Shown: positions 10,603 through 23,229, numbered from the stretch's first letter. The stretch is DNA of 64,000 nucleotides from Halisarca cf. caerulea (GCA_963170055.1 CAUJGJ010000313.1:7589979-7653978), one strand, 5' to 3'. A program made the numbers and translations. The notes: generated by a model not told the origin, from the sequence alone.

Positions 10603-11775
10603 ATGGCAGATAATAGTACCGGAAATGATGAAATTACTCATGTGGATCCTCTACAGATTCTACATACTGTTGTAATATCTGTTCAGGGAGGATTGGGATA
10701 TGTCATCTGGATACTGATTCCAATATTTGGAGTAATGTATTGTTTCTGTCACACCTGCATTAAGTGTTGCAATAACAGACACCATGGCAACCGAGAAACT
10801 GAAAGGCTACTTAACTATGATGGTGAATCAATGTCTAGCTGCAGATCATCCTACTGTTACCATAATTTGGTTGCACGCATAACAGCTTGGATTTTGGTGG
10901 ATCTACTCCGCACACCACACGTGACAAAAGGATTGGATCAGGTCAAGAAACACAAGAAAGTAATCCTTAGAATAGGTAGCACTCATTCCTTTGTGTTGGA
11001 AAGAAACACATGGAGAACTTTCCTAATATTTGTCATTGTCTTGGGTGTATCTTTCCTCTTGGCGGGTAAAATTTTGCTAGATTTATTTGAACAAATAACC
11101 CAATATGTCTCTCTTCAGTCAAGAGATTCAGACTTCACCTTCGAGAATGAAGATGGAGTGACAGTGATTTGTCATTTTCCAGAAAACTTAATACAGCAGA
11201 TGAACAGTACAACATGGAATATGCACTGCAAAATGCTAGAAAGACGTGAGGAACATAAATTCTGCTCTACTGGCATTTTTGATAACGTACTTACCACACT
11301 GTCAAAGATTGCTGGATTGTACGGCTTATATGTTGTGATCTGTCAGACATACCTATCAATTGCTTTGAACACATGCTGCAAGCAATGCTGCTACAAACGT
11401 TGCTGTCTACTGTGCTCCTCAATGTGCATGTTCATCATGCTGTTTCATATTCTGCCAGTGATCATGACAGCTGGAGTTCTTTTGAAAATTTTCCTCACAA
11501 ATACATCACTCATTGGTGGACCCTTATGCAGTGATCAATACCTTCTGCTCTTCATAATCGTGCACAGCATACTACTTGCCCAAGTTATAACCTCGTACTC
11601 CGTGGAATCTGAACAACAGCAGATGATGGCGGTCATTGAAGATCCACCGGCACAGGAACGATCTATACGAATAGAAAACGATATTTCAAACAGTGAAGAA
11701 ACAGATTCACGCTGTCACCAGGACCCAGTTGCAAGTGGAGAGAGTGAGGAGGGTCTGAGTACACAAGAAATATGA
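10603..11775 (+). CDS. Family copy C: five-pass membrane protein of unknown function
   Basis: Intronless, 390 residues. The upstream in-frame GTG at 10591 was rejected in favour of the ATG at 10603, which aligns with D (MADNST versus MADNTT). TM1 is about residues 30-50, followed by a juxtamembrane cysteine cluster (C-F-C-H-T-C-I-K-C-C). Then come a serine-rich loop, WILVDLLRTPHVTK, a lysine-rich stretch, and TM2 (...GKILLDLF). The outer loop has fewer cysteines than in B and an N-S-T-T-W sequon. TM3 follows with a second cysteine-rich inner loop (CCKQCCYKRCC), then TM4 and TM5. The acidic S/E-rich tail ends STQEI. It shares most of its sequence with D. Function unknown; plasma-membrane location is inferred from topology and sequons. 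Confidence 0.9.
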   Translation: MADNSTGNDEITHVDPLQILHTVVISVQGGLGYVIWILIPIFGVMYCFCHTCIKCCNNRHHGNRETERLLNYDGESMSSCRSSYCYHNLVARITAWILVDLLRTPHVTKGLDQVKKHKKVILRIGSTHSFVLERNTWRTFLIFVIVLGVSFLLAGKILLDLFEQITQYVSLQSRDSDFTFENEDGVTVICHFPENLIQQMNSTTWNMHCKMLERREEHKFCSTGIFDNVLTTLSKIAGLYGLYVVICQTYLSIALNTCCKQCCYKRCCLLCSSMCMFIMLFHILPVIMTAGVLLKIFLTNTSLIGGPLCSDQYLLLFIIVHSILLAQVITSYSVESEQQQMMAVIEDPPAQERSIRIENDISNSEETDSRCHQDPVASGESEEGLSTQEI

Positions 11776-12230
11776 TAGTCTAAGATAATGGCAGGGATTC
11801 AACAGCATGTGCATAGTTGATAGCTGTAGATTTGCAAAAAATGAACACAAGAGCTGGCTAAAAGTAGCATGCATCATCAATTTATATAAACAATTGCAGT
11901 TACTGTACAACTTTTCAATAGTTTAGCATTGAATACACTGAAAATTTATTACCAAGAACAGCTAGTGTCACTCTTCAACAGTAAATTTCTACATTAAAAT
12001 TTTAGTGAACAAATTTATGTGGTCCAAAGAATGTTCTACTATTTTTGGTGTCCCTGGGGTTAAATTGTTAGAATGAGTTAATTCTTCTGTATGGTATTTT
12101 GTACTACTCATCAACAATACACAATTTTTGTTATGTATGCAAATCTGTACAGTATACTTATGTATGCTTATAAATAATGCTTGAGATCAATGCAAATGTA
12201 TATGTAATATTGCTAGTGTAAAGTGCTTTA
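11776..12230. other. 3' flank of gene C, homologous to the 3' flank of D
   Basis: Shares blocks with 18945-19300, such as GGGATTCAACAG, GAGCTG, AAAGTAGCAT and AGTGCTTTACA. The C/D duplication therefore includes downstream sequence. Nothing else is seen. Confidence 0.6.
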
Positions 12231-12424
12231 CAATGGAACCTGTCTACAGTGGTCACTGTATAGAGCAGCCACCTGTCTACAGTGGTCACTGTATAGAGCA
12301 GCCACCTGTCTACAACAGCCACACCTCTGTGATCAAGACAGTGGCAATACATTACATTATACCTCTATAAAGCAGCCACTGTGCTTGGTCCCATGCAAGT
12401 GTGACCTTTATACACAGGTTCCAA
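12231..12424. mobile_element. MITE with two 33-bp internal repeats
   Basis: Ends ATGGAACCTGTCTACA and its inverse TACACAGGTTCCAATG. Inside are two copies of a 33-bp unit (AGAGCAGCCACCTGTC...). The orthologous position beside D (19305-19850) has about twelve units. Confidence 0.7.
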
Positions 12425-12530
12425 TGCACTTAGATAAATGGATAAACAAATAGAATGCTCTAGTTTACGATGTATATTGCCACACATAATCTGTATAATT
12501 ACATAATTTTAAATTTTGATTCAATAATAT

Positions 12531-12565
12531 CTGATGTGTGCCAGATAGCACCATGTGTGTACTGT
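12531..12565. repeat. Single-copy seed of the 27-bp satellite
   Basis: One copy of the CTGATGTG-GCCAGATAGCACCATGT unit, embedded in flanks (GCCACACATAAT left; TAATGCCATTATCCAACA right) that also flank the roughly 105-copy array at 19934-22772. This is the unexpanded paralogous site. Confidence 0.85.
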
Positions 12566-13094
12566 ATGAAATTACTACTGTAGAACACTCTTAATAGCAT
12601 ATACCCCTTGTACTAGGAAAAAGGTTTACTATATCCAAAATATTCCATTATATATCTGAAAAAAATGTCTTAACTTCATTCACAATGCGTATATGAAACT
12701 GTATTCCTTTAATCACTGTATAATGCCATTATCCAACAGAGCAATATACAATTAATATAATCATCAGTATATAGCTATCGAATTATTATGGTACACATAC
12801 GGTATAAATGCACATACATAATGAGCTGTAGGCATACATACACGGGTGCAGCACCAACTGTCTGGTTAACTTGGTTGATTTTTGGGGCTTTACGTAACGT
12901 GACCACTTATTCATGGGAACTCAATGTACTAATGGTCCACAGAGTATTGTTTTGTGATTGAGAAATATGTACTATGCAGTGAAACACACACACACACACA
13001 CATACACACAGACATATTGACACACACACACACACACACTAATGGCTAGCTAAATCCCTTCCACACTAGCAATCCACTTATTCAGGAGCAGACC
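12566..13094. other. Intergenic, end of the C/D duplicated block
   Basis: Blocks such as CATAATGAGCTGTAGGCATACAT (12818) and the following GTGCA...CTGTCTGGTT match 22884-22945. Homology fades near 13000, in a short (CA)n. Confidence 0.6.
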
Positions 13095-13640
13095 TACCCA
13101 CTCTCCAGTAAACCCACTCACTCCCCAGTACACCCACTCACTCTCCAATACACCCACTCACTCTCCAGTACACTCACTCACTCTCCAGTACACTAACTCA
13201 CTCTCCATTACACTCACTCTCCAATACACCCACTCACTCTCCAGTACACCCACTCACTCTCCAGTACACTAACTCACTCTCCATTACACTCACTCTCCAA
13301 TACACCCACTCACTCTCCAGTACACCCACTCACTCTCCAGTACACCCACTCACTCTCCAGTACACTAACTCACTCTCCATTACACTCACTCTCCAATACA
13401 CCCACTCACTCTCCAGTACACCCACTCACTCTCCAGTACACTAACTCACTCTCCATTACACTCACTCTCCAATACACCCACTCACTCTCCAGTACACCCA
13501 CTCACTCTCCAGTACACCCACTCACTCTCCAGTACACCCACTCACTCTCCAGTACACCTATCGATTCATCACCACACCCAGACTCCCCAGTACCACCATT
13601 GTCTCTCCAGTATGCACACTCACTCACTCACCAGTACACG
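13095..13640. repeat. 20-bp minisatellite
   Basis: Units of CTCTCCAGTACACCCACTCA with shorter CTCTCCATTACACTCA variants recurring as a higher-order pattern. About 25 units. A related CCCACTCAC...CCAGTA stretch lies at 7870-7940 beside POFUT1 exon 3. Confidence 0.9.
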
Positions 13641-16600
13641 CACTCACTCAACAGTGGACTGGCAGTACACATTTTTGGGATCTTAAAGCAGTGTCCTTTG
13701 TAAAGAGGTTGGTACACTACATGTGACTATATAATATCTATTGAAAGGGCCCACTGTATGAGGTGCTACTGTACTGGTCTGTAGGTGAGTGGATAGGTCA
13801 AGTGCATGTGTGTACTGCAAATATGTACTTGTGATTGATGTACTGTTGAGTGTGTGAGTGCACTGCAGCTGGTGAATGGACCAAAAGAGAACAATTAACC
13901 TCTCTACTTTGACAAAGGTCAAAAGGGCAAGTGTTTTTAATTTTCCCAGTATGTCCTTTACTCAAGGCTTTGATGTATTCCTTAAGCTTTTAATTTAGTG
14001 GGTTATTGACATCTCTAGCTGTAACACTGATGATGTTTGGGTATACGTATCTATTACTGTGTGCATGTTATATTATATTTTGTTATACACAGCTATACAT
14101 GGTGAAAGGTCTCTTTGTGGGAAAACTTATATCTGTGAAATACAACTTGTGTCTCCCATAAGGTGACAATGGTTATGAAAACCTGAATACTGCATAGGAA
14201 GGCCAGACCTATAGCCGACAGTGATGCCCCTCCAATCCAGACCCCTGAATTGCAGACATTCCTCTAATATGGACACATACATACTGCTGGAACCAAAGGA
14301 CTCTCCATACTTTGCCATATTTCAAACCCTTACAATTTTAATCATTGAAATGAGGACACCTCATGCAATAATAAGGACAGTCCCATCGATGCCAAAGTGT
14401 CTGGAATATAACTCAGTGAACCTGTGAAGGAGGACACCTCGATGATCCACAGTTCATCTAACAGCTATGTGCTCAAGCCTCAAGGGATTCAGCCTAACCA
14501 ATGCTCAGCTATCAACTTTGCCGTCACTGGTTACACAAACACATCAGAACTCACTATCACTGCCATCGTCACTCTGCTCAATGACCTGGCAATTGCCACA
14601 CAGTCCAAAACATAAGGCAATAAGCTAAGGTATTGCGTCCGTCTATTGTCAATTGTTTACATTTCATATGCATGTCTGTCAGGAGCTACACACATGCAAT
14701 AGCTAGTGGCGCCAGTTACATATTTGTACCATCTTGTGACCTACTCCATGGTCATGCATGAGTTGCATGCTGGTGCTGTGTACTATGTCAGTAGAATTAC
14801 TATTGCAATACACACAGTTTATAACTGTAGGTTAAGTGTGGCTAATTATATATAATGGTATCACATGACTATAGTAGGCCTGCTTTGATTGTCCCTGACT
14901 ATTCATAATTAAACAGTGAAACGTGTCTCAATGACCACCTGTATAGAAGGACCACTTGTATTAAAGACCACCTGTATAGAAGGACCGCTTTTCTATAAAG
15001 ACCACCCTGGACAGGTCCATGCAGGAAACTTTTGCACCTCTACATAAGGACCACCTGTCTATAGAGACCATGATCTGTTGGTCCTTTGAGTGGTTTTTAT
15101 ACACAATTTTCACAGTATTCAAGAATACAGAAGAGGTCCATAAGCTGAAATAGATATGCAGTAGTCATTGATCGCAACTGATGTGGCCTCGCTTGCTGCA
15201 ATCTCGAGATTTTGTCTTACTACAGACGAAGTATGGATCTGTGTGATCTTGATCGACAGATCTGGAGGCACATCACTGCCGATCTGAGGAGTGAACTGGA
15301 GGTGCTACATCTAACGGCATTGACCATGATTGACATATATAGTGGTGCCCCCGAGTGGAGCTGTGTGTCGTTATAAAATCATGTGCACTTACACTACACA
15401 CACATACTGTACCTAATATCATATGTACATATGACGTCAAATGCATGAGGCTATTACATTTAATGGTATATACTATATACAGTGTGCCATGTACAAGGGG
15501 GGTCGGCCACACGTGAGCTTTGTGGGAAATTTGACACTTGTCACTCTGTGAGCCTACGTAGCTCTTGTTTTAGCCTCCATAGCAACATCCCGTTGACATT
15601 GTCACAGACCTCCCCCCACCCATGCACACCAATGGGGGAAGATTACACTAGCTCTCCTTGCACATCTCCTCTGCTCTCATGGCATGGGCCCATGGGCAGC
15701 TAATGGTCATCTGGTATTACTACAGCAAACCTCTGCAATTGGACACTTCTATAATCCAGCATTCTCTCTAATCTGACCATCTTATACGTATATGAGGCAC
15801 AGTCACCATACTATTGTTTGATAATACTCTGTAATCCGACAACCTCCTAAACGAACTATTTTCAAGTCCCATTGAGTATCGGATTGGAGATGTTTTCCTG
15901 TAATGTACAAGGCATATTGGTGCTTTTCCACCTGTGGTGTGGCTATATATACTTACTTGTGCTTTTCATCATGTATACCGCTCACATTGCTAGTTTCACG
16001 ATCTGTTTAGTTTTCTCTACACAAAAGGAGTGACCTGGGCATATAGCTGTCACATTCTCATTGGCAGTGTCGATGTGATCGGGCTCTAAGGGTATGCAGC
16101 ATGTACTACAGGTTCCCAGTTCACCCCCCATAGCACGCTAGTCTATGTATGCTCACGATAGGGGGAAGTGAGCACACACATGAAGTAAAATGTCAATGGT
16201 ACGTATCTATATGGACTCTGGTGCTATCAGCGAATCAGATGGATGGCGTCCTATATAGATTCCCATTTTGGGAATCATCCAATTAGCACTAACATCATTC
16301 TGATTCTTTGTCATAGTTATGTGAAAGCAGACCTGTAGCCAGGGGGAGGGGGTGGTTGGGTTCGGACCAATCCCCCTAAAAATCACCAACCCATAAAATG
16401 AAGTTTAAAAGTGTTCTAAGGAGTGCATAGCCTTATTTAGACCAACTATATACCTCTGGAGAACTTACACTTTGAATCTGCCAATTAATGTGCATGTTCA
16501 TCCCACGAGGGTATGTACAGTATAATGACGTCATTAGTACGAGTCAACCATGTAGTTTGTAGCCCTCTTTACCTTGGGAGATATAAGGGGCTAAGCTTAC

Positions 16601-17595
16601 CGCATACCCTGCATCCAAGGCCTTAATTCTACCAGCTTCAAATTATGTTGGGTGGCTAAGCTATAAGGAACTATAGTCCCACCTGGTTTATCTAACACTG
16701 GTTTATCTGAAAACCTCATTTATCCAACACTCCCCTGTGAATCCCCATCACTACTCTGTGTACAATCTAACCTGATTCATCCAACACCTGGTTTATCCAA
16801 CACCTGGTTTATCCAACACCTGATTCATCCAACACCTGGTTTATCCAACACCTGGTTTATCCAACACCTGGTTTATCCTATGCGTTTTGTGACGAACAGA
16901 TGTGGTCGGAGAAACGAGGGTCGAATGTGAATATATAGTGTAGTATATACTCTTCCTCTACCACAGCAGGCAGAGGAACCAGGTACAGTGACACCCCTCT
17001 AATCTAACACTCAATGGGACTTGAAAAATTGTTGGATTAGGAGGTTGTTGGATTATGGAGTGACTATCACTGCGCAGTGAAAACAGGTGGCGTCTGGGGC
17101 TTAATGTGGGCCATTAAATTCAATTGCAGTACTCCCATAATGACGTACGTAAGCTTCATGACGTACGTAAGCCCAAATCCCTATTCAGCCATTTTGTTTC
17201 CGCGTCATCCCTATATATGGTAACTGTACCTCCTAAATAAGAATACCTGATACCTGATACCTCACGAGGTGACTGAAGCAGAGGGAATGTCGGATCATAG
17301 GTTTTGGTTTACAGAGGTTTCACTTTCCACAGACTGAGGTCTGCATGCCTCGAATTGCATCATGTGATGGCAATGAACAGTACATGTTTCCCTGCAGTAT
17401 GTGCTGGGCATGTAGTTGAGATAACCAGGACACTAATTAATAAACAGACATACGTACATGATATGTAAGTGTATGTGTAAATTGCATGTATTAATTCTAA
17501 TGACTTAAGAACTCCTATTATTAGTGACAGTAGTAATTCGATATACTGCAGTAGGTGGTTTCCAATTAAGGGACTGTCCATTATAAGTCTTATGA
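13641..17595. other. Intergenic region with degenerate MITEs
   Basis: No supported gene; open frames are below 90 codons and lack recognisable content. Repeats seen: a CAGTGAAACGTGTCTC element with AAGACCACCTGTATAGAAGG units (14916-15070); a degraded pogo-like element (about 15722-15905); a 16-bp CCTGGTTTATCCAACA array (16676-16880); a pogo-like end pair (16987-17075); and a GCCATTTTGTTT...CATCCCTATATATGG block (17200-17230) also present at 8909 and 27749. Confidence 0.55.
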
Positions 17596-17605
17596 GGATA
17601 AAAGG
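17596..17605 (+). promoter_or_regulatory. TATA-like element of gene D
   Basis: GGATAAAAGG, 191 bp upstream of the D ATG. It matches the element before E (GGATAAAAGA). The 5' leader just before the ATG also resembles that of C. Confidence 0.45.
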
Positions 17606-17786
17606 AAAGTGCAGCACTGTCAAATTCACTTACTGTATGCACTCAGTGTATGTACTAGCCTAGCTATATCAAGACACTGCTTGTTGAGTGAGTGCTGGCA
17701 AATTCACAGACGTACTCAGTGTTTGTACAAGTCTACGGAACTATCAAGACACTGCTTGTGTACCAATTGAGTAAGAAAAGGTCTTC

Positions 17787-18944
17787 ATGGCAGATAATAC
17801 TACCAGAAGTGATGGCATCATTTCATTGGAATATCTACATGAAAGTTTAGCTGGCTTTCTTGTTGTGAGATGTTTGGTATGTATCATCTGGATGCTGATT
17901 TTAATACTTGGACCTGTTTATTATTGCTGCAAGAAAGACATCAAGTGTTGCAATATCAGACACCGTGGCAACCGAGAAACTGACAGGTTACTTGAAGTTG
18001 AAAGTGAATCAACATCAAGCTGTAGATTAACAAACTGGTTTTGTAATTCAGTTGAACTTACAACAGGTTGGATTTTGGTGGATCTACTCCGCACACCAAA
18101 CGTGACAAAGGAATTGGAGCAGGACAAGAAACACAAGAAAGTATTCCTTAAAGTAGGCAATGCTCATTCCTTTGTGTTGGGAAGAAACATTCGCGACACT
18201 TCCCAAATATTTGTCCTTGTCTTGAGTGTACCTTTCCTCATGGCGAGTAAAATTTTGCTGGGTGTGTATTTGCAAATACTTGACTGGAAAATGTCTGAAC
18301 AAAGTGGTTCAGACATGAATGTTGGAAGTGAGGGTAGAGTGAAAGTGGTTTGCTATATCCCGGAAAATTCAACACATCAGATAAACAGTACAACATGGAA
18401 TATGCACTGCAAGATGCCAAAGGGACATGGGGATTATTTCTATTCTTCTGGCATTTTTGATGATAATATTATACTTGCCTCGTTGGCAGATATTGCTGGG
18501 TTGTATGGCTTATATGCTGTCCTCTGTCAGATATACCTATCAATTGCTTTGAACACAGGCTGCAAGCGATACTGCTACAAACGTTGGTGCCAAACCTACT
18601 CCTCAATCTGCATGTTCATTGTACTGTACATAATTCTACCAGCAACATCTATGCTCTTCGATATTTTCCTCCTACATAAACCACTGATTGCAGCCTTATG
18701 CAGTGATCAATACTTTCTGCTCTCCATAGTTGCATACAGCATACTACTTGCCCAAGTTATGACCTCGTATTCCTTGGAATCTGAACAACAACGCAAGATA
18801 GTGGTCAGTGAAGACACATCGGCACAGAAAGCATCTATATGCATGGAACTAAGTGTGTCAAATCACGAGGAAGATGAACCTTGCTCTTCATCTGATGACA
18901 ACCCCATTCAAGAAGATCACTATGATCTGGTCACAAGCATGTAG
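17787..18944 (+). CDS. Family copy D: five-pass membrane protein of unknown function
   Basis: Intronless, 385 residues, ATG at 17787. Architecture as in C: TM1; CCKKDIKCC; RETDRLLE; WILVDLLRTPNVTKELEQ; lysine-rich segment; TM2; outer loop with two sequons (N-S-T-H, N-S-T-T-W); TM3; TM4; TM5. The cysteine before TM3 in C (FCSTGIF) is tyrosine here (FYSSGIF). The inner loop after TM3 keeps C-K-R-Y-C-Y-K-R-W-C. The cytoplasmic tail is acidic and ends in HYDLVTSM. It is the closest paralogue of C; the two lie in a segmental duplication that includes downstream non-coding sequence. Function unknown. Confidence 0.9.
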   Translation: MADNTTRSDGIISLEYLHESLAGFLVVRCLVCIIWMLILILGPVYYCCKKDIKCCNIRHRGNRETDRLLEVESESTSSCRLTNWFCNSVELTTGWILVDLLRTPNVTKELEQDKKHKKVFLKVGNAHSFVLGRNIRDTSQIFVLVLSVPFLMASKILLGVYLQILDWKMSEQSGSDMNVGSEGRVKVVCYIPENSTHQINSTTWNMHCKMPKGHGDYFYSSGIFDDNIILASLADIAGLYGLYAVLCQIYLSIALNTGCKRYCYKRWCQTYSSICMFIVLYIILPATSMLFDIFLLHKPLIAALCSDQYFLLSIVAYSILLAQVMTSYSLESEQQRKIVVSEDTSAQKASICMELSVSNHEEDEPCSSSDDNPIQEDHYDLVTSM

Positions 18945-19304
18945 GGAGAGTGGGGAGGGTCCGAGTATACAAGATATACAATAGTCTCAGACAATATCAG
19001 GGATTCAACAGTAATTGCATAATTCATAGCTATAGACTTATACAAGAAATGGACAAACGAGCTGAACAAAAGTAGCATCGCCTAGTACTGTACAACTTCT
19101 CAATAGTTTTAGCATTTGTATGTAGAGTACAGCATCTTATACCACTAATCAACATTGCACATTTTGATATGCATGCAAAGCTACAGTGTATATTTACAGT
19201 GTGTATATATATATATATAATATTATGCTTAATAATAATAATGCTTGCATGAGATCAATGTATTGTAGGTAGTGACTGCTGCTAGCTATAGTGCAAAGTG
19301 CTTT

Positions 19305-19850
19305 ACATTGGAATCTGTCTACAGTGGTTACTGTATAGAGCAGTCACCTGTCTACAGTGGTTACTGTATAGAGCAGTCACCTGTCTATAGTGGTTACTGT
19401 ATAAAGCAGCCACCTGTCTATAGTGGTCACTGTATAGAGCAGCCACCTGTCTATAGTGGTCACTGTATAGAGCAGCCACCTGTCTATAGTGGTCACTGTA
19501 TAGAGCAGCCACCTGTCTACAGTGGTTACTGTATAAAGCAGCCACCTGTCTATAGTGGTCACTGTATAGAGCAGCCACCTGTCTATACTGGTCACTGTAT
19601 AGAGGAGCTACCTGTCTATACTGGTCACTGTATAGTGCAGCCACCTGTCTATACTGGTCACTGTATAGAGGAGCTACCTGTCTATAGTGGTCACTGTATA
19701 GTGCAGCCACCTGTCTACAGCAGCCACACCTGCATGGGCAAAACACGCAGTGGTAATATGATGGATTTTACTTTCATAAACCAGCCACCTGTCTACAGCA
19801 GCCACTGTACTTGGTCCCAAGTGTGACCTTTATACACAGGTTCCACTGTA
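19305..19850. repeat. 33-bp minisatellite grown inside a MITE, about 12 copies
   Basis: Unit AGCAGCCACCTGTCTATAGT plus 13 bp. Because 33 is a multiple of 3, both strands carry long periodic open frames (an 11-residue period), which are not genes. Ends TTGGAATCTGTCTACA and TACACAGGTTCCACTG are the inverted ends of the element seen with two units at 12231-12424. Confidence 0.92.
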
Positions 19851-19933
19851 CTGATAGCTGGATAAATGAATAGAATGTTCTATAGCTATCCTGCCATTCA
19901 TATGGCCACACATAATCCATGCACTGATACATT

Positions 19934-22772
19934 GTTTGATCATCAATATCTGATGTGAGCCAGATAGCACCATGTACTGATGTGAGCCAGACAGCACCAT
20001 GTACTGATGTGAGCCAGATAACACCATGTACTGATGTGAGACAGATAGCACCATGTACTGGTGTGAGCCAGATAGCACCATGTACTGATGTGAGCCAGAT
20101 AGCACCATGTACTGATGAGCCAGATAGAACCATGTACTGATGTGAGACAGATAGCACCATGTACTGATGTGAGCCAGATAGTACCATGTACTGATGTGAG
20201 CCAGATAGCACCATGTACTGATGTGAGCCAGATAGCACCATGTACTGATGTGAGCCAGATAGTACCATATACTGATGTGAGACAGATAGCACCATGTACT
20301 GATGTGAGACAGATAGCACCATGTACTGATGAGCCAGATAGAACCATGTACTGATGTGAGACAGATAGCACCATGTGCTGATGTGAACCAGATAGCACCA
20401 TGTACTGATGTGAGCCAGATAGCACCATGTACTGATGTGAGCCAGATAACACCATGTACTGATGTGAGCCAGATAGCACCATGTACTGGTGTGAGCCAGA
20501 TAGCACCATGTACTGATGTGAGCCAGATAGCACCATGTACTGATGAGCCAGATAGAACCATGTACTGATGTGAGCCAGATAGCACCATGTACTGATGTGA
20601 GCCAGATAGTACCATGTACTGATGTGAGCCAGATAGCACCATGTACTGATGTGAGCCAGATAGCACCATGTACTGATGTGAGCCAGATAGTACCATATAC
20701 TGATGTGAGACAGATAGCACCATGTACTGATGTGAGACAGATAGCACCATGTACTGATGAGCCAGATAGAACCATGTACTGATGTGAGACAGATAGCACC
20801 ATGTGCTGATGTGAACCAGATAGCACCATGTACTGATGTGAGCCAGATAGCACCATGTGCTGATGTCAACCAGATAGCACCATGTGCTGATGTGAGCCAG
20901 ATCTGATGTGACCCAGATAGCACCATGCACTGATGTGAGTCAGATAGCACCATGTGCTGATGTGAGCCAGATAACACCATGTACTGATGTGAGCCAGATA
21001 GCACTATGTACTGATGTGAGCCAGATAACACCATGTACTGATGTGAGCCAGATAACACCATGTACTGATGTGAGCCAGATAGCACCATGTACTGATGTGA
21101 GCCAGATAGCACCATGTACTGATGTGAGCCAGATAACACCATGTACTGATGTGAGCCAGATAGCACCATGTACTGATGTGAGCCAGATAGCACCATGTAC
21201 TGATGTGAGCCAGATAGCACCATGTACTGATGTGAGCCAGATAGCACCATGTACTGATGTGAGCCAGATAGCACCATGTACTGATGTGAGCCAGATAGTA
21301 CCATGTGCTGATGTGAGCCAGATAGCACCATGTACTGATGCGAGTCAGATAGAACCATGTACTGATGTGAGCCAGATAGCACCATGTACTGATGTGAGCC
21401 AGATAGCACCATGTACTGATGTGAGCCAGATAGCACCATGTACTGATGTGAGCCAGATAACACATGTACTGATGTGAGCCAGATAGCACCATGTACTGAT
21501 GAGCCAGATAGAACCATGTACTGATGTGAGCCAGATAGCACCATGTACTGATGTGAGCCAGATAGTACCATGTACTGATGTGAGCCAGATAGCACCATGT
21601 ACTGATGTGAGCCAGATAGCACCATGTACTGATGTGAGCCAGATAGTACCATATACTGATGTGAGACAGATAGCACCATGTACTGATGTGAGACAGATAG
21701 CACCATGTACTGATGAGCCAGATAGAACCATGTACTGATGTGAGACAGATAGCACCATGTGCTGATGTGAACCAGATAGCACCATGTACTGATGTGAGCC
21801 AGATAGCACCATGTGCTGATGTCAACCAGATAGCACCATGTGCTGATGTGAGCCAGATCTGATGTGACCCAGATAGCACCATGCACTGATGTGAGTCAGA
21901 TAGCACCATGTGCTGATGTGAGCCAGATAACACCATGTACTGATGTGAGCCAGATAGCACTATGTACTGATGTGAGCCAGATAACACCATGTACTGATGT
22001 GAGCCAGATAGCACCATGTACTGATGTGAGCCAGATAGCACCATGTACTGATGTGAGCCAGATAGCACCATGTACTGATGTGAGCCAGATAACACCATGT
22101 ACTGATGTGAGCCAGATAGCACCATGTACTGATGTGAGCCAGATAGCACCATGTACTGATGTGAGCCAGATAGCACCATGTACTGATGTGAGCCAGATAG
22201 CACCATGTACTGATGTGAGCCAGATAGCACCATGTACTGATGTGAGCCAGATAGTACCATGTGCTGATGTGAGCCAGATAGCACCATGTACTGATGCGAG
22301 TCAGATAGAACCATGTACTGATGTGAGCCAGATAGCACCATGTACTGATGTGAGCCAGATAGCACCATGTACTGATGTGAGCCAGATAGCACCATGTACT
22401 GATGTGAGCCAGATAACACATGTACTGATGTGAGCCAGATAGCACCATGTACTGATGTAAGCCAGATAACACATGTACTGATGTGAGACAGATAGCACCA
22501 TGTACTGATGTGAGCCAGATAGCACCATGTACTGATGTGAGACAGATAGCACCATGTACTGATGTGAGACAGATAGCACCATGTACTGATGTGAGACAGA
22601 CAGCACCATGTACTGATGTGAGACAGACAGCACCATGTACTTATGTGAGACAGACAGCACCATGTACTGATGTGAGCCAGATAGCACCATGTACTTATGT
22701 GAGACAGACAGCACCATGTACTGATGTGAGCCAGATAGCACCATGTACTGATGTGAGACAGACAGCACCATG
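19934..22772. repeat. 27-bp satellite array with higher-order structure, about 105 copies
   Basis: Consensus starts TGATGTGAGCCAGATAGCAC and ends CATGTAC. Variants (ACAGATAG, AACACC, GTACC, a 25-bp TGATGAGCC form) recur with a 214-bp period (seven 27-bp units plus one 25-bp unit; starts 20115, 20329, 20543) and a 956-bp period (20543/21499 and 20908/21864). The 3-multiple unit keeps frames open for up to 647 codons on the minus strand; these are repeat artefacts with no start context or non-repeat domain. Confidence 0.97.
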
Positions 22773-23229
22773 TGCACACTGTACAATATTATATACTATA
22801 ATGCCATTATCCAACAAAGCATTACACAATATAATGATTAGTAGAATTATTATGGTATATACACATATATATATGCATGTACATAATGAGCTGTAGGCAT
22901 ACATATGTACATCACAGGTGCAATACCTCCTGTCTGGTTGGTGGACTATTTGGGCTTTAACGTGACTGCTTTTTTATGGGAATTCAATTTATCAATAGTC
23001 CACTTTTTATAAATACTAATCTTGTTTGCGTTGTTTAATGTACACAGTGGAAAAGTCACTCTCCCTGGTATGATAGTGACACATGTACATAATAAAAAGA
23101 CACACACACATGCATGCATGCATGCATACACACATGCATGTATGCATGCATGCATGCATCCACGAACCCCCACACACACATGCACACCCACACCCACACC
23201 CACACACCCACACCCACCAGCAGTGAATC
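22773..23229. other. End of the D duplicated block and simple repeats
   Basis: 22784-22960 matches the C flank (12715-12870). 23101-23222 is a CATG/CA-rich and CCCACA-rich simple-sequence stretch. No gene. Confidence 0.6.

Noticed and set aside
19303..19826. 184- and 147-residue frames with an 11-residue period
   Set aside because: Translation of the 33-bp repeat within a MITE.
19934..22772. CRISPR array
   Set aside because: The 27-bp units are contiguous with no unique spacers, in a eukaryotic sequence without cas genes.
19943..22779. Open frames of up to 647 codons on the minus strand and about 190 on the plus strand
   Set aside because: They lie wholly within the 27-bp satellite. A period divisible by three keeps several frames open; there is no non-repeat domain or splice context.
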